Source of the DNA: Rhodohalobacter barkolensis
GTDB taxonomy: Bacteria > Bacteroidota > Rhodothermia > Balneolales > Balneolaceae
Direction: 5' to 3'
Length of the DNA: 64,000 nt
Assembly (NCBI RefSeq): GCF_002834295.1
Contig: NZ_PISP01000001.1
Span: 62,001-126,000 of the forward strand
Shown here: positions 18,130-26,734 of the stretch, piece after piece
Numbering within the stretch: the stretch's first letter is position 1
Layout: every line of letters begins with the position of its first letter
Notes under the pieces: generated by a model
What the model was told of the DNA's origin: nothing
What the model saw: only the letters and a program-made list of their open reading frames with translations
Database searches by the model: none
Program-made: the position numbers and the translations under genes

Positions 18130-19223
18130 GAATTAACAAACCTGGTAAGATCACTATTATCCATCTGATGTAACTCTTCAATCAGCGTCTTATTAGCTTT
18201 GGGGAAAGGGTGCTGATCAATCTCGGAAAGAGATACCCATCGCAGTTCTTGACCGGAAATAGGTTTGGGATTACCTGTGGTGATGACGCACCAATAGGCG
18301 TGCAGTGTAATTTTAAAATGAGAGTAGGCGTGTTTTAGTTCTTTGAATTTATTGAATACATCCACTTTTACCCCCAGTTCTTCTTCCAGCTCGCGTTGAA
18401 CGGTTTGAGTCAAAGATTCACCGCTCTCTTTTTTTCCGCCGGGAAATTCCCATAAACCGCCAAGCATGGCATCATTGGGGCGTAACGCAATTAGCAGTTC
18501 ATTTTGTTGATTAACAATGAGTCCCACCGCAATTTGATGATGTGGAATTTTTTTGGCCGGTGATTTATATGGAATGGTTTCTGTCTTTACGGCTTGATAG
18601 GCAACACAATCCGATGAAAGAGGACATTGATTGCAAAGCGGGTTTTTAGGGGTACAGACTGTTGCTCCAAGTTCCATTACAGCCTGATTAAAATCTCCGG
18701 GTTTATCAAATGGAATCAGATCATCCGCGAAAGTTTGGATTTTCTTTTTGGTTTTGCCGGATCGGATATCTTCTTCAATTCCATAATACCGTGTCAGAAC
18801 GCGAATCACATTTCCATCCACAACCGCGTGTTTTTTGTCGAATGCGATACTCAAAACTGCAGCTGCCGTGTATGGGCCAATTCCCTTTAGTTCTGTAATT
18901 GTATTGTAGTCAGAAGGTATGCTTCCTTCAAAATGATCAACCACCATTTTGGCTGCCTGGTGCAAATTCCGGCCACGGCTGTAGTATCCGAGTCCCTCCC
19001 AGAGTTTCAGAACCTGCTGTTGATTAGCATCAGCCAAATCGTAGACGGTGGGAAAAGCTGCTAAAAACCTTTCATAATATGGAATTACAGTTTCAACACG
19101 AGTCTGTTGAAGCATAATTTCAGAGACCCATATTTCGTAGGGAGAATCTGTCTGCCTCCAGGGCAGGTCTCGTTTGTTTTTGTAGTACCAGTCGAGAAGT
19201 TGTTGTGAAAAGCTGTAAGCCAC
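18126..19223 (-). CDS. mutY: A/G-specific adenine glycosylase MutY
   Basis: The catalytic domain shows SEIMLQQTRVETVIPYYERF (catalytic Glu), the helix-hairpin-helix ELKGIGPYTAAAVLSIAF and the catalytic Asp in VVDGNVIRVLTRYYGI. The 4Fe-4S cysteines are spaced C-x6-C-x2-C-x5-C (CTPKNPLCNQCPLSSDC). The C-terminal NUDIX-type domain recognises 8-oxoG; unusually it keeps a full Nudix box (GKKESGES...RELEEELGV). It removes adenine opposite 8-oxoG. I chose the GTG at 19223 (protein VAYSFSQQLLDWYY); the open frame reaches 19316 but would then overlap the upstream gene by 89 bases and add an atypical leader. Confidence 0.92.
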   Translation of the reverse strand: MAYSFSQQLLDWYYKNKRDLPWRQTDSPYEIWVSEIMLQQTRVETVIPYYERFLAAFPTVYDLADANQQQVLKLWEGLGYYSRGRNLHQAAKMVVDHFEGSIPSDYNTITELKGIGPYTAAAVLSIAFDKKHAVVDGNVIRVLTRYYGIEEDIRSGKTKKKIQTFADDLIPFDKPGDFNQAVMELGATVCTPKNPLCNQCPLSSDCVAYQAVKTETIPYKSPAKKIPHHQIAVGLIVNQQNELLIALRPNDAMLGGLWEFPGGKKESGESLTQTVQRELEEELGVKVDVFNKFKELKHAYSHFKITLHAYWCVITTGNPKPISGQELRWVSLSEIDQHPFPKANKTLIEELHQMDNSDLTRFVNS

Positions 19224-19227
19224 TCTA

Positions 19228-20784
19228 TCACTCTTGGTCTGAATTGGATTCTTCCATTTCCACAACCCGGATTTCAAAATCCTGAGATGCAGCGGCTCCA
19301 AATTGATCCGTTGCAATTACCTGGAAAGTATGCGAACCCACCTGGCGGATATTTGGTGTCCAGGTAAATCGTCCATTTCTTTCATTTATTCGTGCGCCAT
19401 CAGGAAGATCCACTCCCAGGTAACGGATTAGGTCCTGATTCATTCCATCCGGGTCGATGGCATCAATTTTATATTCAAAGGATTCATCAACCGGAATAGA
19501 AATAGGTCTTGCTGAAGAGAATCTGGGTGGAGCGTTAAACGGACGGAGGTCAATCATAAATTCCTCGCTATCACTCTGTCCGGAAGAGTTTGTAGCTGTG
19601 ATGGTCACTCTATGTCGCCCCGTCTGGGTGGCAGATGGTTGCCAGTAAAATGTTTTTCCCCGGATACTCGCGTTATTGAATGATGAACTGTAACTGAAGG
19701 AAACTTCGCCGGGTTCATAACTGCTTTCAAGTTTGATCGGTAAAATCAGCGGACGGGGAAAGGGCAGAGTAATATCCTCTATGGGTTGAAGAGCTAATTC
19801 TGAAGCAGATGAGCGGTTTGAACCTGAGTTATCACCCGAAGTTAAAACCACCGGCGAAATCTGATTAAATTCAGACACCCAAAGCTGCTCTTCAGTAACC
19901 GTAAAGTAGTTTCCGGCATCACCGTCTGATTTCCATTCAGTCAATTCTGAGCCAAATTCACCAATCCATAAATTTTCATCTACGGTACGGACCACTAAAT
20001 GATTATTCCAGATTTCTAATTTATCTACAGCGCTATTTGTCTGGGCAGTTTGGCGCATTTTGCCATCCGAATTGATCAGGAATATGTTACCGGATTGGTC
20101 TGTTCCAATCAGTTCGTCATCTGTAATAAATAGTTTTTCGATATTGCGCTCTGTTTCTACACTTTCATTGTGCTCCAGATTACCCTCTTCATCCTCGTCT
20201 GATGAGGGAGAGAAGATGTCAATTTGATTGCCATTGCTCAGAACATATAATGTTCGGTTTCTATCTGATGCCAGGCTTTGGATGTCATTGCCATTTAAAA
20301 TGTTCTCAAAAGGAAATTCAACAGAAGCATCTACCGATTCAGGAGTTTCAAGGCTTAATTTGCCCAATCCTGTATTTCCCAAGGCGATGTAGAGATTATT
20401 TGCAACTCTTTCTACTGATTTTGGACTGGCAGGCATAACTGTTGATGAGTAGACTCCAAGAACGGATGTAGGTTCAACAATGGTTAGTCTGCGGTTACTC
20501 CCGTAAATGTACGCAAATCGAATATCGCTCTCTATAGAGTTTCCTCGCTGCTGCATACCGGTAGATGAGTAGAGCCATTGGAGAGAATCTTCATTCGCTC
20601 GGAAAACGATCAGCCCTTCGCTTTCAGACAGTACGTAGAGGTGCGTTTCTGAGCTGTGTACATTTATAATTTCAGGGATTTCCATCCGGTGCCTGAAGTC
20701 GTGAGACCATTGAGCAAACACCATTGTGCCGGCATCCAGGATAAAAAGAAGTAAAAATGTGAGTGGTAGAAATTTTTTCATCAT
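19228..20784 (-). CDS. Secreted protein: propeller-like repeats plus two cadherin/Ig-like (He_PIG) domains
   Basis: About 518 residues. Starting at the MM pair at 20784 gives a clean signal peptide (MKKFLPLTFLLLFILDAGTM..FAQ); the in-frame ATG at 20802 would overlap the upstream stop. Residues 25-330 form short repeated beta units (LYVLSESEGLIVFRANEDSL, LYIALGNTGLGKLSL) like a WD/PQQ-type propeller. The C-terminus has two putative Ig domains, each ending in FYWQPSATQTGRHRVTITATN or FTWTPNIRQVGSHTFQVIATD. Probably periplasmic or surface exposed; the partner is unknown. It lies between an SDR reductase and mutY, without obvious functional link. Confidence 0.7.
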   Translation of the reverse strand: MMKKFLPLTFLLLFILDAGTMVFAQWSHDFRHRMEIPEIINVHSSETHLYVLSESEGLIVFRANEDSLQWLYSSTGMQQRGNSIESDIRFAYIYGSNRRLTIVEPTSVLGVYSSTVMPASPKSVERVANNLYIALGNTGLGKLSLETPESVDASVEFPFENILNGNDIQSLASDRNRTLYVLSNGNQIDIFSPSSDEDEEGNLEHNESVETERNIEKLFITDDELIGTDQSGNIFLINSDGKMRQTAQTNSAVDKLEIWNNHLVVRTVDENLWIGEFGSELTEWKSDGDAGNYFTVTEEQLWVSEFNQISPVVLTSGDNSGSNRSSASELALQPIEDITLPFPRPLILPIKLESSYEPGEVSFSYSSSFNNASIRGKTFYWQPSATQTGRHRVTITATNSSGQSDSEEFMIDLRPFNAPPRFSSARPISIPVDESFEYKIDAIDPDGMNQDLIRYLGVDLPDGARINERNGRFTWTPNIRQVGSHTFQVIATDQFGAAASQDFEIRVVEMEESNSDQE

Positions 20785-20788
20785 TAAG

Positions 20789-21763
20789 CTATAGCCATCC
20801 ATGTTTTTTGTACCATCTCAAAGTACGCGAAATTCCTTCTTCGAGCGAATATTCAGGTTGATAGTCTAATTCTCGGGTTGCCTTTTCATGCGAACATGTC
20901 CACTCCAGGATCATTTCGTTCGCTTTTTCCCGGTTAATAACGGGATATAAACCAAAAAATGATGCAGTTGTTTCAACCGTTGCTGCAATCTTTTTAACCC
21001 ATTTCGGATTTAACTTAATTGGGATATTTTTTTTGTCTAAAACGGTTGTTACTATGTTACGAATCATATTCCAGTTGGCAACTTTATCACCACTGATAAA
21101 ATAAGTGTGGATTCCTTTTTCTTTCTGTTCGGCAGCTTTTAAAATAGCTAAAACTACATCTTTAACATAGACGATGGATAATTCGGGATGGTTTCCGTCT
21201 CCAACAATGGGTGCAACACCGAATTTCATCATTTTAAAGAGGGTATAAATCTGATCCTCGCGCGGTCCGTAGACTGCTGGTGGACGTAAAATGGTGATCG
21301 ACATATCATCAGTGGCTACCTCTTTCACCATCTCTTCCATTCTTTTTTTAGACTCTCCGTACATGCTTACGGGGTTCATCCGATCTGATTCTGTCTTTGG
21401 CCTTCCTTCGCTTGGACCGGCTGCCGCTAAAGAAGATAAAATGACCATTTTTTTGATCCCCTTTTTCATGGCCAAACGAAGCAGGTTTTCTGTGGCTTCA
21501 ACATTGGCATAATTAAACTCAGCCTGGGTAGGGGCTTTTACAATCGCGGCAATATGAAATATCACATCGACATCATCTAAAGCTTTGTCGATGACGTTAA
21601 TGGAATGGAGATGGCCATTAATTTTTTCGTACTTCTTTCCATCCAGCCATTTTTCGCTGCTTCTGACCAGGCATTTGATTTTATCATAATCCGGGTGGTC
21701 AATGAGAGAGTCTACAAGATGGCTTCCAATAAAACCGGTTCCACCGGTAACAAATGCGTTCAT
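20789..21763 (-). CDS. NAD-dependent epimerase/dehydratase-family reductase (extended SDR)
   Basis: 324 residues. The Rossmann motif is VTGGTGFIGSHLVDSL (residues 4-19), and the active site is YGESK with an upstream ILSSLAAAGPSEG. The rest resembles 3-beta-HSD-like extended SDRs (LRPPAVYGPRED, LSIVYVKDVV). It is divergent from a glycosyltransferase-Spt-acyltransferase block. In Caulobacter an enzyme of this broad family (CerR) reduces 3-oxo-ceramide, so the location next to a serine palmitoyltransferase makes that a reasonable hypothesis. Sequence alone supports only an NAD(P)-dependent sugar or lipid oxidoreductase. Confidence 0.82.
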   Translation of the reverse strand: MNAFVTGGTGFIGSHLVDSLIDHPDYDKIKCLVRSSEKWLDGKKYEKINGHLHSINVIDKALDDVDVIFHIAAIVKAPTQAEFNYANVEATENLLRLAMKKGIKKMVILSSLAAAGPSEGRPKTESDRMNPVSMYGESKKRMEEMVKEVATDDMSITILRPPAVYGPREDQIYTLFKMMKFGVAPIVGDGNHPELSIVYVKDVVLAILKAAEQKEKGIHTYFISGDKVANWNMIRNIVTTVLDKKNIPIKLNPKWVKKIAATVETTASFFGLYPVINREKANEMILEWTCSHEKATRELDYQPEYSLEEGISRTLRWYKKHGWL

Positions 21764-21851
21764 TTAATTTGTATATTCAAGGCTTTAGAAATCTAACAAC
21801 CCAAACGGGAATTTGTCTAAGATACAAAGTTGCCCATTGCATTAAAACCAT

Positions 21852-22985
21852 ATGAGCAGGTTCAAAGTAGCGCTATTCACAGGAAATTATAACCATATTC
21901 GGGATGGAGTTTCTCTAACGCTAAACCGTATGGTTAAGTTTATGCTGGAGAACGATATTGAATTCAGGATTTTTGGTCCCACAATAGATCAACCTGCTTT
22001 AGAGCATGAAGGAACATTTGTATCTGTTCCTTCTGTAAGTTTACCGGGCCGGCCGGAATACCGGGTGTCGACATCTTTATCATCCGAAGCCAAAAGACAT
22101 CTGCATGAGTTTGATCCGGACCTGGTTCACATTGCAACACCGGATCTGCTGGGATATAAAGCATTGCGATGGGCGATGGATTTCGATAAGCCGGTTGTTT
22201 CATCCTACCACACCCACTTTACCAGTTACCTTAAATATTACAAGCTCTCTTTTTTGGAGCCGCTGCTCTGGAAATATCTGAACTGGTTTTACGGTCATTG
22301 CGAACAGCTCTACGTTCCTACGCCATCTATGGCCGAGTGGCTTGAGGAGATGGGGGTGGTTGCCGATCTTAAAATTTGGTCGCGGGGTATTGATACAGAC
22401 CATTTCAACCCGGAAAACCGAAGTGATGACTGGAGGAAAAAGCATGGATTTAAACCCGATGATGTTGTAGTCTCGTTTGTTTCGCGCTTAGTTTGGGAGA
22501 AAAACCTGAAGTTATACGCGGATGTTGTAAAACGCCTTCAGGAAAAGTATAAAAATCTGAAAGCCATGATTGTAGGTGATGGGCCCGCAGGTGATGAATT
22601 GAAACAAATTCTGCCAAATGCAGTTTATACAGGATTCCTGACAGGCGATGAATTATCCAAAGCTTACGCGAACAGCGATATCTTTTTTTTCCCATCAGAT
22701 ACTGAGACATTTGGAAATGTAACCCTCGAAGCAATGGCCAGCGGATTGCCCTGTGTAGTTGCTGATGCAGTTGGCAGTAAATCGTTGGTAGATCATGGCG
22801 GGAATGGATATCTTGCGCCGGTCGAAAAAAGTGATCTGTTTTACTCGTATATTGAAAAATTGGTTCTCAACCCGGATCTAAGACAAAAAATGGCTAATGC
22901 TTCGCTGCAAAAAGCCGGAAATTACAGTTGGCAAAATATTAATGGAAAATTGCTCAGCTATTACGAGCAAGTATTAGATTTATAA
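21852..22985 (+). CDS. GT4-family glycosyltransferase (MgtA/PimB-like)
   Basis: 377 residues. The N-terminal Rossmann half contains HIRDGVSLTLNRMVKFML and SSYHTHFTSYLKYYKLS; the C-terminal half contains SRGIDTDHFNPENR, FVSRLVWEKNLKLYADV, and the nucleotide-sugar site DIFFFPSDTETFGNVTLEAMASGLP with the E-x7-E motif. It resembles retaining glycosyltransferases that put mannose or glucose on lipid acceptors. It is the first of four genes running in one direction with Spt; glycosylation of a sphingolipid or diacylglycerol would fit. The acceptor cannot be read from sequence. Confidence 0.87.
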   Translation: MSRFKVALFTGNYNHIRDGVSLTLNRMVKFMLENDIEFRIFGPTIDQPALEHEGTFVSVPSVSLPGRPEYRVSTSLSSEAKRHLHEFDPDLVHIATPDLLGYKALRWAMDFDKPVVSSYHTHFTSYLKYYKLSFLEPLLWKYLNWFYGHCEQLYVPTPSMAEWLEEMGVVADLKIWSRGIDTDHFNPENRSDDWRKKHGFKPDDVVVSFVSRLVWEKNLKLYADVVKRLQEKYKNLKAMIVGDGPAGDELKQILPNAVYTGFLTGDELSKAYANSDIFFFPSDTETFGNVTLEAMASGLPCVVADAVGSKSLVDHGGNGYLAPVEKSDLFYSYIEKLVLNPDLRQKMANASLQKAGNYSWQNINGKLLSYYEQVLDL

Positions 22986-22994
22986 GCAGTAAGC

Positions 22995-24104
22995 GTGCGA
23001 ATACTTTATATATCACATCTACATCCTCCAAAAGATCAGCCTCTCGAAAATGTGGGAGGAATGCAAAATGTAAGCATTCAGATGGTGAACGCCATGAAGC
23101 GTCGCGATGACGTAGAGATGGAAACAATCATATTAAATGCTACCTGGAAGTTTATAGGAGTCAAAAGTTTTTTCTTCCTGGTTTCGCTTTTATGGAGGAT
23201 TCCTTCGGGAATCAAAAAGTTTAATCCCGATGTCATTCTTTTCTCTTCGATGGTAACGGCCGGCGTACTTCCGTTCATGATTCGTAAGCCTGAACCACCG
23301 TGTGTTACCATTAATCACGGGCAGGATGTTACGTTGCCCTTTTTTGTCTATCAATGGTACATTAAATATGTATTTAAAAATCTGCAGGGAGTCATCTCTG
23401 TATCTTCAGCTACAAGGCAAGCCTGTATAGATCGTGGGATGTCTCCGGAGATCGGAGTAGCACTTCCCAATGGTTTTGATATGAATGCCCTAAAAAAATT
23501 ACCTGAAAAAGACGAGGCTCGGTCACTGTTAGAGAAAGAGTTCAACATAGATCTGACAAACAAAAAACTTCTCTTGACGGTAGGCAGGCAAGTGAAGCGA
23601 AAAGGTCATCAATGGTTTATCGACAATGTATTTCATAAGATTGATAAGAACACAATCTATTTAATGGTTGGAGATGGTCCGGAAAATGAAAATATTAATC
23701 AGGCAAGAGAGCGGTCTGCAGATAAAGACCGAATTATCATTGCCGGTAAGCAGCCCGATCATATATTAAATGCTGCTTATGCAGGAGCTGATTTATTTGT
23801 AATGCCAAATATTCCAGTGGAGGGAGATATGGAAGGATTTGGGATAGTGCTTCTTGAGGCAAACCGGGCGGGAGTACCTGCAATAGCTTCCGATCTGGAA
23901 GGAATAAAAGACGTAATAAAACAGGGAGTAAATGGTTACAGAGTTCCGCATGGTGATGAGGATGCATTTGCTTCTAAAGTGAATAAAGTGTTGAGTGATA
24001 ATCTCGAAGAGTTGTCAAACTCGGCAGAAAAATATGTTAGGGAAAACTTTAACTGGGACTCTGTCGTAGACAAGTATATTCACTTCCTCAAAAGCGTGAA
24101 TTAA
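22995..24104 (+). CDS. GT4-family glycosyltransferase
   Basis: 369 residues from a GTG start 9 bases after the previous gene's stop. LENVGGMQNVSIQMVNAM gives the N-terminal acceptor/nucleotide loop, ITINHGQDVTLPFFVYQWY the middle, and VGRQVKRKGHQWFID, MVGDGPENENI and MPNIPVEGDMEGFGIVLLEANRAGVPAIA the donor-binding GT-B half with E-x7-E. A hydrophobic patch (residues 53-90) suggests membrane association, in keeping with a lipid acceptor. It is closely spaced with the upstream glycosyltransferase, so the two probably act one after another on the same molecule. Confidence 0.87.
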   Translation: MRILYISHLHPPKDQPLENVGGMQNVSIQMVNAMKRRDDVEMETIILNATWKFIGVKSFFFLVSLLWRIPSGIKKFNPDVILFSSMVTAGVLPFMIRKPEPPCVTINHGQDVTLPFFVYQWYIKYVFKNLQGVISVSSATRQACIDRGMSPEIGVALPNGFDMNALKKLPEKDEARSLLEKEFNIDLTNKKLLLTVGRQVKRKGHQWFIDNVFHKIDKNTIYLMVGDGPENENINQARERSADKDRIIIAGKQPDHILNAAYAGADLFVMPNIPVEGDMEGFGIVLLEANRAGVPAIASDLEGIKDVIKQGVNGYRVPHGDEDAFASKVNKVLSDNLEELSNSAEKYVRENFNWDSVVDKYIHFLKSVN

Positions 24105-24189
24105 ATAGGTAATTGTCACGTTACAATAATTTGATAGAAACGTAATACTCGGTATATTTACCCGATTAATGAAAATGTAATTTGTTAGC

Positions 24190-25437
24190 ATGGCCGATTC
24201 AAAAGCCGATACTTCTCATAAAAAGATATTTAATAAAGCGTACGATTTTACCAAAGCAGATGAGATTAAAGCTCAGGGCCTATATCCTTACTTTAAACCT
24301 CTTCAGGCCACAGACGGAACAACCGTTCAGATAGAAGGACGTGAAGTTATTATGGCCGGTTCCAATAACTATTTGGGACTCACTAATGATCCTCGAGTCA
24401 TTAAAGCCGCACAAGATGTAATCAGTACTTATGGAACAGGGTGCACCGGTTCCAGATATTTAAATGGTACTCTCGATCTTCACCTCGAACTGGAGGAAAA
24501 GCTTGCAACATTCATGAACAAAGAGTCATGCGTACTGTTTAGCACCGGTTATCAGACGAATGAAGGTTCAATTCAAACGATTGCCGGCAGAAATGATATC
24601 ATCTTTTCCGACCGTGATAATCATGCCTGTATTGTTGTTGGTACGCAAGTTTCAAATGCGAAAACTGTCAGATATCGTCATAACGATATGGAACATCTTC
24701 GCACAATGCTGGAAAAATCAGATCCCAACGCCGGTAAAATTATCGTCAGCGATGGTGTGTTTTCCATGTCGGGGACACTGGCAAAAGTACCCGAACTCGT
24801 ACAGTTAGCCAAAGAATTTGATGCGGCAATCTACCTCGATGACGCTCATGCTGTTGGAGTGATTGGAGATGGGGGTCGCGGTACAGCTTCTGTGTTCGGA
24901 CTTTCCGATGAGGTGGATTTAATTAGCGGTACTTTTTCAAAATCTTTTGCGTCCCTGGGTGGATTTATTGTGGGAGACCGATCAGTTATTGAGTATATCC
25001 GGCACCATTCTCCTGCGCACATTTTTAGTGCAAGTATGCCACCTGCAAATGTTGCAACAGTACTGAAATCACTGGAAATTCTGCAGGAAGAGACCTGGAG
25101 ACTTGAGAGATTGGAAGAGATCTCTAACTATATGCGAAAAGAACTTCGTAATCTTGGGTTTAATGTGTGGTCCAGTCAAACGCCAATTATTCCCGTTGTA
25201 ATCGGTGAAATGTATAACTGTTTTAGATTCTGGAAAGATCTGTTTGAGGCGGGTGTGTATGTAAATGCAGTTGTTCCGCCGGCTGTACCAAGAGGTCAGG
25301 CGCTTGTTCGTACAAGTTATATGGCAACTCACACCGATGAGCATCTCGATAAAATCCTTAGTGCGTTTAAAAAGGTAGGTATCATGCATGGGATTATCGA
25401 TAAAAATGGAAGATCACTCATAGACGTAGAAGCATAG
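24190..25437 (+). CDS. spt: Serine palmitoyltransferase (alpha-oxoamine synthase)
   Basis: 415 residues. The opening LYPYFKPLQATDGTTVQIEGREVIMAGSNNYLGLT (residues 29-63; read as separate parts) is characteristic of bacterial Spt rather than BioF or Kbl. CTGSRYLNGTLDLHLELEEKL, DDAHAVGVIGDGGRGT and the PLP lysine K251 in GTFSKSFASLGGF are all present. It condenses L-serine with a long-chain acyl thioester to give 3-ketosphinganine, the first step of sphingolipid synthesis. The GNAT-like gene follows after nine bases. BioF or KBL cannot be fully excluded without alignment, but the N-terminal signature favours Spt. Confidence 0.85.
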   Translation: MADSKADTSHKKIFNKAYDFTKADEIKAQGLYPYFKPLQATDGTTVQIEGREVIMAGSNNYLGLTNDPRVIKAAQDVISTYGTGCTGSRYLNGTLDLHLELEEKLATFMNKESCVLFSTGYQTNEGSIQTIAGRNDIIFSDRDNHACIVVGTQVSNAKTVRYRHNDMEHLRTMLEKSDPNAGKIIVSDGVFSMSGTLAKVPELVQLAKEFDAAIYLDDAHAVGVIGDGGRGTASVFGLSDEVDLISGTFSKSFASLGGFIVGDRSVIEYIRHHSPAHIFSASMPPANVATVLKSLEILQEETWRLERLEEISNYMRKELRNLGFNVWSSQTPIIPVVIGEMYNCFRFWKDLFEAGVYVNAVVPPAVPRGQALVRTSYMATHTDEHLDKILSAFKKVGIMHGIIDKNGRSLIDVEA

Positions 25438-25446
25438 ACGAAAACT

Positions 25447-26580
25447 GTGGAGAATAAACCGAAAAGCAATTCCGTAACGTTTATTTCAACAGATTCAGAA
25501 AAGAAGGATTTTATTCTTTTCCCTTACTCGCACTATGAAAATGATCAATTCTGGGTAGCTCCTCTTTTGATGGAGCAGAAAAAACTGCTCAACCCTAAAA
25601 AAAATCCATTCTATAATAATGCCGAGATCGCACTGTTCAATGCAGAGCATGAAGGTAAACCTGCCGGACGCTTAGCTGCAATAATTGATCATCGGTATAA
25701 CGACTTTCATAATACTAAAACCGGATTTTTTGGGTTTTTTGAGTGTATAGATCGGCAGTCTACTGCTGATCTAATGTTTCGTGTAGCTGAAGATTGGCTT
25801 CGGGACAAAGGAATGACCGATGTTTTGGGACCGGCAAATCCAAGCATGATGGATGAAATTGGTATTTTAGTGGAAGGATTTGATAAATATCCCAGCATCT
25901 TAATGCCCTATCACAAACCATACTACGATAATATTTTGAAGGGTGCCGGATATGATAAGTCGATGGATCTGCTCACATACTTGGTTACGCAAGACAGCGT
26001 AGACCGCGATCGTGCAAACCGTGCAATGGAAATTGTGAAAAAACGTCTCCCGGGGATTTCCATCCGGAAATTAAATTTAAAGAAGATTAAAGATGAAGTA
26101 AAAATCATTCGCGACATCTTTAACTCAGCCTGGAAAAATAACTGGGGATTTATACCGCTATCAGCTGAAGAGTTTGATGCTCTTGCCAAAGACCTGAAAA
26201 CCATCGTTGACCCAAATTTTGCGCATATAGCTGAGATTGACGGTGAACCGGTGGGATTCTCTGTTGCGTTGCCGGATTACAATCAGATATTTCGCAACAT
26301 GAACGGTAAACTTCTGCCGTTTGGTTGGTTGAAAATTTTGATGAATAAGAATAAAATCGACAAAGTAAGAACTGCTTTGATGGGAGTTATTCCAGAATAC
26401 CAAGGGCGCGGTATTGATGTACTGCTGCACAGGGAAGCGATTCAAAACGGTCTCGAAAATAATGTCTATTCGTCGGAAGTGGGTTGGATTTTGGAGAACA
26501 ATGTACAGATGGTTCGGGTAGCCGAAAAAATTGGCGGAACTCTGGACAAGAGATATCGCATGTACAAAAAAGAGCTCTGA
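25447..26580 (+). CDS. GNAT-fold acyltransferase-like protein, candidate ceramide synthase partner of Spt
   Basis: 377 residues from a GTG start. The N-terminal half carries FFGFFECIDRQSTADLMFRVAEDWLRDKG, DVLGPANPSMMDEIGILVEGF and LMPYHKPYYDNIL (read as separate motifs), and the C-terminal half LMGVIPEYQGRGIDVLLHREAI, a degenerate acyl-CoA loop (Q/R-x-x-G-x-G/A type), then SSEVGWILENNVQMVRVAEKIGG. This is a large two-lobed GNAT-superfamily protein. In Caulobacter the bacterial ceramide synthase belongs to the GNAT superfamily; adjacency to spt makes the same N-acylation role plausible here. Function is inference from context. Confidence 0.75.
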   Translation: MENKPKSNSVTFISTDSEKKDFILFPYSHYENDQFWVAPLLMEQKKLLNPKKNPFYNNAEIALFNAEHEGKPAGRLAAIIDHRYNDFHNTKTGFFGFFECIDRQSTADLMFRVAEDWLRDKGMTDVLGPANPSMMDEIGILVEGFDKYPSILMPYHKPYYDNILKGAGYDKSMDLLTYLVTQDSVDRDRANRAMEIVKKRLPGISIRKLNLKKIKDEVKIIRDIFNSAWKNNWGFIPLSAEEFDALAKDLKTIVDPNFAHIAEIDGEPVGFSVALPDYNQIFRNMNGKLLPFGWLKILMNKNKIDKVRTALMGVIPEYQGRGIDVLLHREAIQNGLENNVYSSEVGWILENNVQMVRVAEKIGGTLDKRYRMYKKEL

Positions 26581-26734
26581 TTTAATTGATTACCATTCTT
26601 GTTCAGTAGTAACAAGACAATTCTCTAAATATCCCTGATAATCACTTCTATTTGGAAGCGCTTCCCTTCAGATTTTGAGCTAAAATCCCTACCTTGGAAG
26701 AAAGATTATTCTAACTAATTAATTACTAAATATT

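Noticed and set aside
24190-25437. Annotation as 8-amino-7-oxononanoate synthase (BioF) or 2-amino-3-ketobutyrate ligase (Kbl)
   Set aside because: The N-terminal YPYFKPL and GREVIMAGSNNYLGLT pattern and the neighbouring acyltransferase fit bacterial serine palmitoyltransferase better, and no bio or tdh gene is adjacent.
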